From: JBKECY01 sp047975025
Lineage (GTDB): Bacteria > Bacillota > Clostridia > Lachnospirales > Lachnospiraceae
Reading direction: 5' to 3'
NCBI GenBank assembly: GCA_047975025.1
Contig: JBKECY010000015.1
Coordinates: 1 to 64,000 of the forward strand
Length of the DNA stretch: 64,000 nucleotides
The notes below the pieces were generated by a model that did no database searches, was not told the origin of the DNA, and was given only the letters and a program-made list of their open reading frames with translations. The position numbers and the translations under genes are program-made. This document shows, piece after piece, positions 25,413 through 34,100 of this stretch (its first letter is position 1; the number at the start of each line of letters is the position of its first letter).

Positions 25413-26453
25413 TTATTCTTCGATAATATCTATATATTTTCTTTCATCGGTCCATGCCTTGAGTTTTACATCTTTAAAATCACTAACAGTAACATACCTT
25501 TTGGCCATTTCTAATACTTCAGGACGTTTCCAAATGAAATTAAATCCACTATCCCAATATTCCTTTAACGTATGCTTTCTTATGTTCCCAACAGAAATAG
25601 GCATATAGATTGATGGTCCAATATCTCCATTAGACCTTACTTCTAATGAAAGTGCAATATTCCTGTTTTCAAAAACAGGAAGTGCAATATGCTCAAGAGG
25701 ATCTCCCCATTCAATATTTAGTGCCTCATTTTTATATTGCTCTTCTTTCTTTTTGATTTTGTAAACAAGATCCAGATACTGATCATCTGATGGTTTCAAT
25801 TTCACATAATTGTCATACCCTCTTCCAAGAGGTAATAACGGCATCATTCTGATACTTTTTACTCCGTTCTCGACCATAATATCTACAAAATTGTCAAATT
25901 GGTCGATATTCAATGTCGTAGGACAAAAAGCGACAGCAAATTGCTGGATATGTTTATTTTTCATGATTTTAATTGCTTTAAGCGCATGACTAAACGCCCC
26001 GTCATGACCTCTAAATGCATCATGGAAATTTTCCCCGTCCGAATCCAGGCTAATTTGAAGCATAGTGATACCTGATTGACTTATCATTTCAGCTTTTTCT
26101 TCATCAATAAGATATCCATTAGAAACCATATTTACTTGAAAAATGTTACTACTAAGCTTTTTAAGAATTTTAAATATATCTTTGCGCAGTAAAGGTTCTC
26201 CTCCACATATACAAACAGAAAAAGGATTAATTTCGATGATTTGATCACATAAATTCATCGCTTCATCTTCCGTTAGTTCATCAGAAAATGATTTGTAATA
26301 ATCACTATCTCCACTGCGATTAAGGCAATGAAGACATTTAAAATTACATCTGTTAGTTACGTCCCAAGATACAAAATAAGGTCCTGAAAGATTTTTTACC
26401 GTCTCATCATTTATCTCTCTGAGATGCATTAATTGTTCACTAATTTTATCCAT
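25413..26453 (-). CDS. Radical SAM RiPP maturase (first gene of the operon)
   Basis: The 346-residue enzyme begins at ATG 26453 behind AAAGGAAGG. It carries CxxxCxxC at C36/C40/C43 (TNRCNFKCLHC), GGEP at 84-87, and a C-terminal region with SPASM/twitch-like layout (SLEVRSNGDIGPSIYMPISVGNIRKHTL EYWDSG region) in which the cysteines that normally bind auxiliary clusters are absent. It therefore seems to have only the SAM cluster. Related radical SAM enzymes act on peptide backbones or side chains; single-cluster forms with a nearby hydrogen-donor Cys include peptide epimerases. Cys residues in the barrel beyond the SAM motif (for example in VAFCPTT) could play that role. It heads the operon with the PqqD protein next to it. 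Confidence 0.85.
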   Translation of the reverse strand: MDKISEQLMHLREINDETVKNLSGPYFVSWDVTNRCNFKCLHCLNRSGDSDYYKSFSDELTEDEAMNLCDQIIEINPFSVCICGGEPLLRKDIFKILKKLSSNIFQVNMVSNGYLIDEEKAEMISQSGITMLQISLDSDGENFHDAFRGHDGAFSHALKAIKIMKNKHIQQFAVAFCPTTLNIDQFDNFVDIMVENGVKSIRMMPLLPLGRGYDNYVKLKPSDDQYLDLVYKIKKKEEQYKNEALNIEWGDPLEHIALPVFENRNIALSLEVRSNGDIGPSIYMPISVGNIRKHTLKEYWDSGFNFIWKRPEVLEMAKRYVTVSDFKDVKLKAWTDERKYIDIIEE

Positions 26454-26710
26454 AATAACTTCCTTCCTTTCTTTTTTTTTATAAGATATCACAATAAATC
26501 ATGAATTTAGAATAATGTAATAAATTGACGTTTATATGTAATAGGACGTAGTTATATCCCGACCAGTATAATCAATTCTAAACTTTAACTATTACCATTT
26601 TCCAATTTTTATCAAAAAACGTGATGTATATGAGAAGTAGCTCTATAGATATTCCACCCTGTAAATGAATAACATATTTTCTATATTGCAACATAGCTAT
26701 TCAATTACAA
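26454..26710. promoter_or_regulatory. Upstream region of the RiPP operon
   Basis: The 257 bases before the first RiPP gene must hold its promoter but no box is convincing. Only one ACAG (minus strand) is seen, so there is no visible LytTR operator like that before agrD. No gene is seen. Confidence 0.35.
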
Positions 26711-26833
26711 TTATACAATATGGATATAATTTTCTTCGTCTATTTCCTGATATTCTTCGTTTTTATCCAAAATAAAAAAGCCGCTGACCGGCTCCTCATC
26801 TTCCAAAAAATCATCCAAATCTTTAATTTTCAT
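26711..26833 (-). CDS. Small acidic protein, 40 residues
   Basis: ATG 26833 is preceded by GGGGGAGGG. The product MKIKDLDDFLEDEEPVSGFF continues to DEENYIHIV and is strongly acidic. I do not recognise it. It is the left-most gene of the conjugation module and abuts the RiPP operon, so its C-terminus might have been changed at the junction. Confidence 0.5.
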   Translation of the reverse strand: MKIKDLDDFLEDEEPVSGFFILDKNEEYQEIDEENYIHIV

Positions 26834-26869
26834 TATACCACATCCCTCCCCCTTTCTGAATATTTAAAA

Positions 26870-26897
26870 AGCGCTGCAAGGCTATTCCTGCAGCGCT
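26870..26897 (-). terminator. Rho-independent terminator
   Basis: AGCGCTGCAAGG (26870-26881) and CCTGCAGCGCT (26887-26897) form an 11-bp GC-rich stem; on the minus strand it is followed by TTTTTAAATA. It lies seven bases after the stop of the next gene to the right and ends the left end of the conjugation operon. Confidence 0.85.
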
Positions 26898-26903
26898 CTG
26901 TCA

Positions 26904-27164
26904 TTATTCATCATTCCCAGTATCATCACTCTTATCAACCATTTGGCTTTGCAACAATGATTTCAAGTCATCCAAACTTTTTCCTGAGTCTAAAAATGCC
27001 CGATATACATCTTCTTTTTCTTTATCCTCGATCTTCTTGAGAATTTCTTTTTTCTTAGATTTTAAAACCTTCAGGGTTTCTGTATGTTCATCAATTTCAA
27101 TTTGTAACTTCTCCAACTGTTCTTCCAATGTCAAATTGAGCTCTTTTTTTCTTCCTCTAGCCAT
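26904..27164 (-). CDS. Small coiled-coil protein of the conjugation module
   Basis: An 86-residue, highly charged protein with a basic start (MARGRKKELN) and a continuous heptad pattern (LEEQLEKLQIEIDEHTETLK), then a short acidic tail. It probably dimerises through the coil and may bind DNA through the RGRKK start, as small accessory proteins of such elements do. GGAGG precedes ATG 27164. Function unknown. Confidence 0.6.
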   Translation of the reverse strand: MARGRKKELNLTLEEQLEKLQIEIDEHTETLKVLKSKKKEILKKIEDKEKEDVYRAFLDSGKSLDDLKSLLQSQMVDKSDDTGNDE

Positions 27165-27254
27165 GTAAAATCCTCCATTTTCCTGATTTGGTTAATCTCA
27201 TTTTTATCTATATTACTTCCAAATGGTAAAAAAGTCCATACATATTTTCATTTT

Positions 27255-27857
27255 TTATCTGCTCTGTGCCTGTCTCCCGGTCTGCCGTTGATTTTCCAGT
27301 TTCTTATGATATTCATCCATTACCGCTGTTTCCAATTCCCGTTTAAAGTCACCGCTGACTGGATGTGCGATATCCTCTTTTTCCTGTTTCTGCCTGTTCT
27401 CACGCTGGGGCATCCCCACAAAAGTCTTACCATTCCATCCCTGGATCACATGGATCTGCTGGACTGCAAATGCATCCTGAATCTTAATTGCCGCTTCAGC
27501 TTTAAATGTATCATTCCCCCGGATTGGAGACACGCTCAGGTCATAATACATCTCCTCATCTCCCCAGGACTGTTCCACATCTATCATTTTTTCTTCTCCT
27601 GTCATCTGGTGGTAAGCATCTGCTGCCAGTTCGGTTACTGCCTTGCGGAACTCTCCATCCTTAAAGGAAAAATAAGGCACATAGTCCTCTGTCTCAAAAT
27701 CCCGGTATTTTGGCATTTCCAGATACAGATTCCCTTTGGACGACTCTTTTAATGCAATATTCTTTACACAGAAACTGTCCTCAAATGTAATGCTCACAAA
27801 CCCTCTTAAATTACTGTCCTCTTTCTCGATTTTATATACTCTCATGTTATAATTCAT
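27255..27857 (-). CDS. Tandem SpoVG-domain protein
   Basis: The 200-residue protein contains two SpoVG-like domains. The first (1-95) reads MRVYKIEKEDSNLRGFVSIT, then FVSITFEDSFCVKNIALKES and LYLEMPKYRD; the second (100-185) repeats the pattern with LSVSPIRGNDTFKAEAAIKI, QDAFAVQQIHVI and FVGMPQR. SpoVG proteins bind nucleic acids and affect septation and virulence regulation. Single-domain SpoVG is about 95 residues, so this is a duplication. It lies 51 bases from the large helicase gene and is part of the same operon. Confidence 0.8.
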   Translation of the reverse strand: MNYNMRVYKIEKEDSNLRGFVSITFEDSFCVKNIALKESSKGNLYLEMPKYRDFETEDYVPYFSFKDGEFRKAVTELAADAYHQMTGEEKMIDVEQSWGDEEMYYDLSVSPIRGNDTFKAEAAIKIQDAFAVQQIHVIQGWNGKTFVGMPQRENRQKQEKEDIAHPVSGDFKRELETAVMDEYHKKLENQRQTGRQAQSR

Positions 27858-27907
27858 AAATATAATCTCCCTTCATCAATTAAAAAAACGCCTCTGCAGC
27901 GTTTCTG

Positions 27908-28570
27908 TTATCGTACGATTCCTGCCTGCTTTGAAATATCTGCTTCCTCTATTTCTTCATAGATAACCTCCTTTTCTTCTTTTAGTTCCAACTGTGTATT
28001 AATTTCAGTCTGCCTTTGCAGCATCTCTTTTAACAGATCTTCATATTGGAATTCCTTTTCATATTCAATTTTTGCATTTTTCATATCAACTCGGTAGTTC
28101 TCCATTTTTTGACTGATTGTTTCTATCATTTTATCCAATCCATTCAGGGTATTTTCCAGCCGGATTATATTTCCGGCATCGCTGACCTTCATCTCTACTT
28201 GATAACTTTTTTCACCTTCAATCATAAGCTCCGTTCCAATAGAATCTTTTTCCGCCGCTATTGGAAATCCTCTAAATCTGCCAATTTCAACTTTTTCATA
28301 CATTGTGATATTATTGATTATGGCTCTTAGCATTTCTCCTGCTTCTTTGTGTTCCCTATATATTTTTCCACGTAAAGTTATTTCAAATTGTGGCGTTTCC
28401 TTCAGCGATTGATCTCTTGTCCTACAGTCTGCCCGTAGTTTTTCCAACTCCTCCTGGCTTTTTTGAATACGCAGCGGATACTGAAAAGTAAAAGCATCCT
28501 GGAGGATGTAGCGTTTACCATCATATGCTGACTTCAATACCCGAAGCCTGGTCACTTCATTATCCACTTC
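27908..28570 (-). CDS. ArdC/N6-methylase/SNF2-helicase protein, exon 2
   Basis: This is the 3' exon of the giant gene whose 5' exon is at 31125-37883. The junction codons EVDNEVTRLRVLKSAYDGKRY follow directly on NPLIMEKM of exon 1 once the group II intron is removed, with the frame kept. The 220 residues are mostly helical and charged (LEKLRADCRTRDQSL, MENYRVDMKNAKIEYEKEF) and finish the helicase-like protein. The apparent GTG start at 28567 is simply the second codon of the exon. Confidence 0.85.
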   Translation of the reverse strand, partial: EVDNEVTRLRVLKSAYDGKRYILQDAFTFQYPLRIQKSQEELEKLRADCRTRDQSLKETPQFEITLRGKIYREHKEAGEMLRAIINNITMYEKVEIGRFRGFPIAAEKDSIGTELMIEGEKSYQVEMKVSDAGNIIRLENTLNGLDKMIETISQKMENYRVDMKNAKIEYEKEFQYEDLLKEMLQRQTEINTQLELKEEKEVIYEEIEEADISKQAGIVR

Positions 28571-31124
28571 ATGAGGTAAGCACAGTCTGTCATCACTTTC
28601 GACAGCACCACACTCCCTCCAAAACCGTACTTACACCTCTCGATGTATACGGCTTGCCATAAGTTCAACTTATCGTTCTTTATCACAGGAATGAATAGTT
28701 TCATGGCACTTTGGGCAAACTGCAAGTGTTTTTCTCCTACGCTTTAGCATAAGTTTTTCCCACTAATTGTTTCCCTTGAGATTTTTTAGTTTCTTGACCT
28801 GATGTATTTCCAAGTCCGTACAATAACAACCACATAATTCGCAAGTTTTAGTTTTTAACTTCCTCGCAAGGCTATTTGGCTTATCGTATCGCTTGTATTG
28901 TGGTAAAAGCTCCACTTGTCCTGCAATCGAATTTTCCCTTTTTCCATAGCCCTGATTATAAAATACAGTAGTTTTAGTACCTTGCTTCGTTTCATATCTG
29001 ACCGTAAAATCTCCGTTTACAACAAATTTCTTTTTGATTTTGGAGACCTTTGTTTTGTACTTAAATGCAAATGTTTTCATCATACTGTATTTCATTGCTC
29101 TACCAAACTTACCTATTACAAAAGCATTATCTGCTATGCAATAATAATTAAACAGTCCTCTGACTTTCGCATTATAGTCACTTAATATCTCAATATCGCT
29201 CTTATTCAGAACTTTGCCACTATGCATGGCTTTCCACTTTTCGTTACCTTTTTCGTCTTTTATAATTTTTATTGCTTCATATTCCAGCAACTTTTTAATC
29301 CAATTTTCTTTCGGAACGTACAATTTCACAACACCGCTGAAAGGTCTTGATTTTACTCCGTCCTTTCTTCTTTTAATCCCCTCATTTCTTGATACTTTAA
29401 TTTTGTAATCAAGAAAATCTGCACAATCATTTGTGTGTGTAATTTTAGTCTTCTCATCCGAAAGTGTTAGATTTAGCTCATCCGCAAGAAATTTCTTTAC
29501 TTCTGCCTTAACATCTTCTGCATCTTCCTTGCTTCCGATAACTCCAATTAGAAAATCATCACAGTATCTCGTATACTGTATCTTTTTGAAGTCTGTATCT
29601 CGTGCATCATATCTTGGCAGTTTTGTATATACTGCTCTTAATTCTCTGATTTCTTTTGCACGTCGGTTTCGTTCTTCCTCGCTCACTTCATTCCAATCTT
29701 TGGCATATTTCTTTTTCAAGCGTTTTGCCTTGCCTCTTACACTTTCATATTCATAGGACACTTTACGTCTTTTGCAGTTTCCTATGTCAAACCTGTCCTT
29801 CAATTCCTGCATAAACTCATCTAATTCATTCAGATAGATATTGGCAAGTATTGGACTACAGCCTGACCCCTGCGGTATGCCACAGTACGTTTTGTTATAT
29901 GTCCACTGCTCCATATATCCTGCTTTTAAAAACTTCCATATCAGATTTAAAAATGTTTCATCTTCAATACGTTTTCGCAGGATACGAATTAGAACCGAAT
30001 GGTCAAAACTGTCAAAGCAGGCTTTAATATCTCCCTCAACAAACCATTTAGCGCCTGTAAAGGTTTTTCTAATCTGTATCAGTGCTGTATGACAGCTTTT
30101 GTTTGGTCTGAAGCCATGTGATTTTATGGAAAAACTAACCTCATAGATACTTTCCAGTATCATTCTGACTACTTCCTGCACCAGTTTATCATCAGCGGAA
30201 GATATACCGAGCGGTCTTTTCTTGTTGCCCGTCTTCTTCTTGATGTACTCCCTTTTTGCAGGTTTTGGTTGGTAACTTTGGTTTCGCAGACTCTCAATAA
30301 TTCTGTTAATACGAGCCATACTAATTCCGTCAATTGTCATGCCATCTACTCCCGGTGTCATACTGCCTTTATTGGCATAAATATTTTGATATGCCAACAG
30401 ATAAAACTCCGGATTGTATAAATTCCGATATAACCTTTGGTATTTATACGTTTTTTCCTGCGATTTCTCGCTTAAGCTTTTCAATACGTTAATTGGATTT
30501 CTCAATGCCTCACGCACCTTCCTTTCTTTGTATTTTACCAACTTACTGCTTCCCTTCGCCATGTGGGCGGCTTTCCCGCATCTGTTTTTACAGCTTTCCC
30601 TGTTGATTCAGGTTCCTCGGACTACTACGGAAGCTCTGTTGCCATACCCTTACGGGGTTAGGCAATCTCCGTTTAGTCTAATTAAAACATTAGCCTTTCG
30701 TATTGTCGGATACGACTTTCGCCATTTACACACTACTCATGGTTGCTCCATCCTGAGTATTTCGCAGTTATACAAAATGGAAATATAACTGCCAGGATGC
30801 TGCACGTTTCAATTCCATTCGTGCAGGGACATAGGCTGTACCCTAGCTCTGGCTATCATTCAAGCAATTCAGCTTTTATCCTCATATACGAATTTTCATT
30901 CTCACAGCAAAGCTACTTATTAGGAACTTTAATCATTGCTTCACTGTCTGCCTGTAGCTGTACAGACAACAACATGCTACACTCCCTGTTTTGTTTCCAA
31001 AATCAGATAAGTTGTAGAATGATAGGTTGTGGATTTTCCACGTTAATACTTTTACCTACTCCTTGCTAAAGGGAGTATTTTAACTAGACCGCACCGCCGT
31101 GAAACTGGCGGTTTACGGACGCAC
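28571..31124 (-). mobile_element. Group II intron with reverse transcriptase, inside the giant helicase gene
   Basis: The 5' end is GTGCGTCC at 31124, the consensus group II start, and the 3' end is CCTCAT at 28571. Near the 3' end the domain V hairpin is recognisable: AGCCGTATACATCGAGAGG, then TGTAAGTACGGTT, followed by a domain VI stem. Removing 2554 bases joins ATG to GAAGTGGAT and restores one long frame. The intron's own maturase lies in domain IV. Intron insertion in the conserved helicase C-terminal end means the host protein depends on splicing. Confidence 0.92.
28763..30562 (-). CDS. ltrA: Group II intron reverse transcriptase/maturase (premature stop in HNH domain)
   Basis: The 599-residue protein has RT domains with GDIKACFDSFDH, GIPQGSGCSPILANIYL and the catalytic YTRYCDDFLIG (near residue 332), then the maturase domain (ADFLDYKIKVSRNEGIKRR) and the start of an HNH endonuclease (CELCGCYCTDLEIHQVKKL). 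A TAG at 28763-28765 stops it there. The same frame continues to 28670 with WEKLMLKRRRKTLAVCPKCHETIHS, the rest of the HNH motif, so the endonuclease is cut by one amber codon. RT and splicing activity could remain; target-primed mobility should be reduced. An insertion of about 60 residues rich in Lys/Arg/Glu lies before the YCDD motif. Confidence 0.9.
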   Translation of the reverse strand: MAKGSSKLVKYKERKVREALRNPINVLKSLSEKSQEKTYKYQRLYRNLYNPEFYLLAYQNIYANKGSMTPGVDGMTIDGISMARINRIIESLRNQSYQPKPAKREYIKKKTGNKKRPLGISSADDKLVQEVVRMILESIYEVSFSIKSHGFRPNKSCHTALIQIRKTFTGAKWFVEGDIKACFDSFDHSVLIRILRKRIEDETFLNLIWKFLKAGYMEQWTYNKTYCGIPQGSGCSPILANIYLNELDEFMQELKDRFDIGNCKRRKVSYEYESVRGKAKRLKKKYAKDWNEVSEEERNRRAKEIRELRAVYTKLPRYDARDTDFKKIQYTRYCDDFLIGVIGSKEDAEDVKAEVKKFLADELNLTLSDEKTKITHTNDCADFLDYKIKVSRNEGIKRRKDGVKSRPFSGVVKLYVPKENWIKKLLEYEAIKIIKDEKGNEKWKAMHSGKVLNKSDIEILSDYNAKVRGLFNYYCIADNAFVIGKFGRAMKYSMMKTFAFKYKTKVSKIKKKFVVNGDFTVRYETKQGTKTTVFYNQGYGKRENSIAGQVELLPQYKRYDKPNSLARKLKTKTCELCGCYCTDLEIHQVKKLKNLKGNN

Positions 31125-34100
31125 CATCTTTTCCATAATCAGCGGATTACCAGACGCAATTGCCTTGATTTCCGCAAAATTCAGCACTGTTTCATCTACA
31201 TCCTCACATTCTCTGGCAAGTTCTTTGTTGGTCATAACCTGGCTAATAAATCTCTGTTTGGTTTCTACAATTCCCCACAAGTAAGCATCAAAGGAATTTT
31301 TTGTTATATAGCGATATACATTGACCTCTTTATTCCGATTGCCATGACGGATAATTCTCCCTTCACGCTGTTCGATTGCAGATGGTTTCCAGGGGCAGTC
31401 AATGTGATGCGCTGCCACCATACGATCCTGTATATTGGTTCCTGTACCCAATTTATCTGTACTTCCAATAATAACCCGCTTGCTGCCGGCTCTGATATCC
31501 GAAAACATCTTATCTCTCTGCTCATCTGTAGAAGCGTCATGGATAAAGCATACTTCATCTTCTGGTATCCCCTTTTTTATTAATTCTGACTTCAGATAAT
31601 CGTACACTGTAAATTTTTTCCCGGATCCTGGTGTACCGATATCCGAAAATATAATCTGTGTACCTTTTTCCGCTTCTGACTCCACATATTCGTGGTAAAT
31701 ATTTCTTACCGCTTTATTAAGTTTGGATCCCCCATCCACCGGCGCATCGAGATCTAATAGCCGGGGATCCGTTCCTAAAAGCCTTGCTTCTCCGGTTATC
31801 TTCAACATATTATCTTCTTTGGGGTCAACTATGCCATTATGGATTTCTTCCGCTCGTGTAACCATTTCTTCCATGCGTTTTCTTACATAATCCGAAGCCT
31901 CCGATTCCACTATAATGTATTTCCCATTCTTTAATTTAGGACGTTCGATATCTAACTGCTCGGAAAGAATCACATCGGCACATTCTTTAAATAGCTGCAC
32001 CAGTTCGGGAAGATTCACGAATTTATTGAATCTGGTCCGCATCCGATAGCCTGTTCCTTCGGGTGCAAGTTCCAAAGCTGTTGTTACTTCCCCGAAAGAA
32101 GCGGCCCATGCATCAAAATTATAGATCCCCATCTCCGTTAAGCGTCTCTCCTGCAGGAACAGCTGCATGACGTACATTTCCGACATACTATTTGAAATAG
32201 GCGTTCCGGTTGCCATTACAACACCGGTACCATGATTGATCTGATTGATATACTGTGTTTTCATACGCATATCCATTGCCCTTTGTGAACCATTGGTATT
32301 AATGCCTGCAATATTGGACATTTTTGTAAATATTTCCAGATTTTTGAACGTATGTGCTTCGTCCACAAACAGCGCATTGACCCCCAATTCTTCAAAACTG
32401 ACCACATGGTCTTTTATTTCTTCATTATTCAAAGCCTGAATTTTTTCCGTAAGCTGCTGCTTCTTTTTTTCCATTTGTTTTACGGACCAGTTTTTTCCGT
32501 CCTCTTCTTTTGTGTGCTCAATGGCCCGGACGATCTGCTTTACCTGCGTTTCCATCATAGCTTTTTGCCGCTCTTCTGATATGGGAATCCTTTGAAACTG
32601 CGTGTGTCCAACAATCACACAATCATAATCCCCGGTTGCAATTCTGGCTACCATTCGTTGTCTGTTCTCTTTTTGGAAATCCTCTTTCCTGGTAATTAAA
32701 ACGTGCGCATTAGGATAGGTCCGTATAAATTCCGCTCCCATCTGAAAAGTCAGATGATTAGGAACCGTAATCATAGGTTTAGTTGCCAAACCAAGCCTTT
32801 TCATTTCCATGCACGCACAGACCATCTCTATTGATTTTCCTGCTCCCACCGCATGTGCCAGTAACGTATTTCCTCCAGAGGAAAGAATCCTGGCGACGCT
32901 ATTTTTTTGATATTCCCTCAATTTAATGAGTGGATTTAGTCCTGGCAGTTCGAGGTAAGATCCATCATATTCCCGGAGCCGAATACAATTAAAGGTCTGA
33001 TTATAATAATCCACATACGTTTTTCTTCTTTCCGGATCTTTGAAAATCCACGCACGAAATTCTTCCTTTAGCTGCTCTGCCCGGTCTCTTGCCAGCATGG
33101 TTTCTGTACGGTTTAGCACATAGCGTACCTTATCGCCATCCTCCACACGATCACGCACGGTTACGATTTTTCCATTTAGTATTTCCTCAATCAACGTGTA
33201 GGCATCTATTCTTTTGGTTCCAAATGTTTGTTGCGCAAGGATACTGCCCGATACAAAAGTCCTGTTTTGGATATGATAAGACATGTCATATTCCAGACGT
33301 TCTAAGGTTACGGCGCTTCTGATATCAGAACAGTGGTCTCTTTGGTAATTCTTGGGTGTCTGCAGCACTTCATAAATAAACTGCTCATAATCTTGTGTGG
33401 AAATCCAGGTCGTTCCTAGTTTCACGCTGATTTCGGCAGCCGTAAGATTTTTGGGCTGCACACATTCCAATGCCTCTACATTTTCCTTGTACTGCGGGTC
33501 ACTTTGTGCATAGATACGTGCCGTTTTTAGTTTTTGCCGCACATCTCCGCTTAAATATTCCGCCTCCAGTTCCCAGCCCGTATTAGGATTTTCCGGGTCT
33601 GCCTGTAACGGATCCCGGTAAATTTTTCCCGACAGCTCCGCAACCAATTCCTTGCGGCTGCCCGGATAAAGGGACTGCATATAAGGAATGTCAACCCGGT
33701 TGTATTCTGACAAGCTAATCTGAAGTGCTTCAAACGCATTGCTTACCTGATCAACAATCTCCTTACTCCGTATCGTCCTCTTATAAAACATATCTGCTTT
33801 ATGCATCTTCTTATCTTCATCCATTACCTCCAAAGAAGAAAGCAGTGGATAGTCATTGTCCTGACGAAACGAAGACTTATTGGTTCGATCCGCAAAATAC
33901 CCATGTGTTTCCACAAAAGCATCATACATACGGTTTAAGTGCTTTTGTTCCATCTCCAACTCCATATCGGAACAGTTTTTCACCTGCATATCCATAATTT
34001 TTCGTACCAGCAGCCGTATTTTATGCATCCCCCGGATGCGTCTTTTCACACTCTCTTTTGCCTGGCTCCGATACATATAGGAACCTTCCCGGTAATATAC

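Noticed and set aside
26454..26710. LytTR-type binding sites before the RiPP operon.
   Set aside because: Only a single ACAG occurs, with no second copy at 21 bp, so agr control cannot be claimed from sequence.
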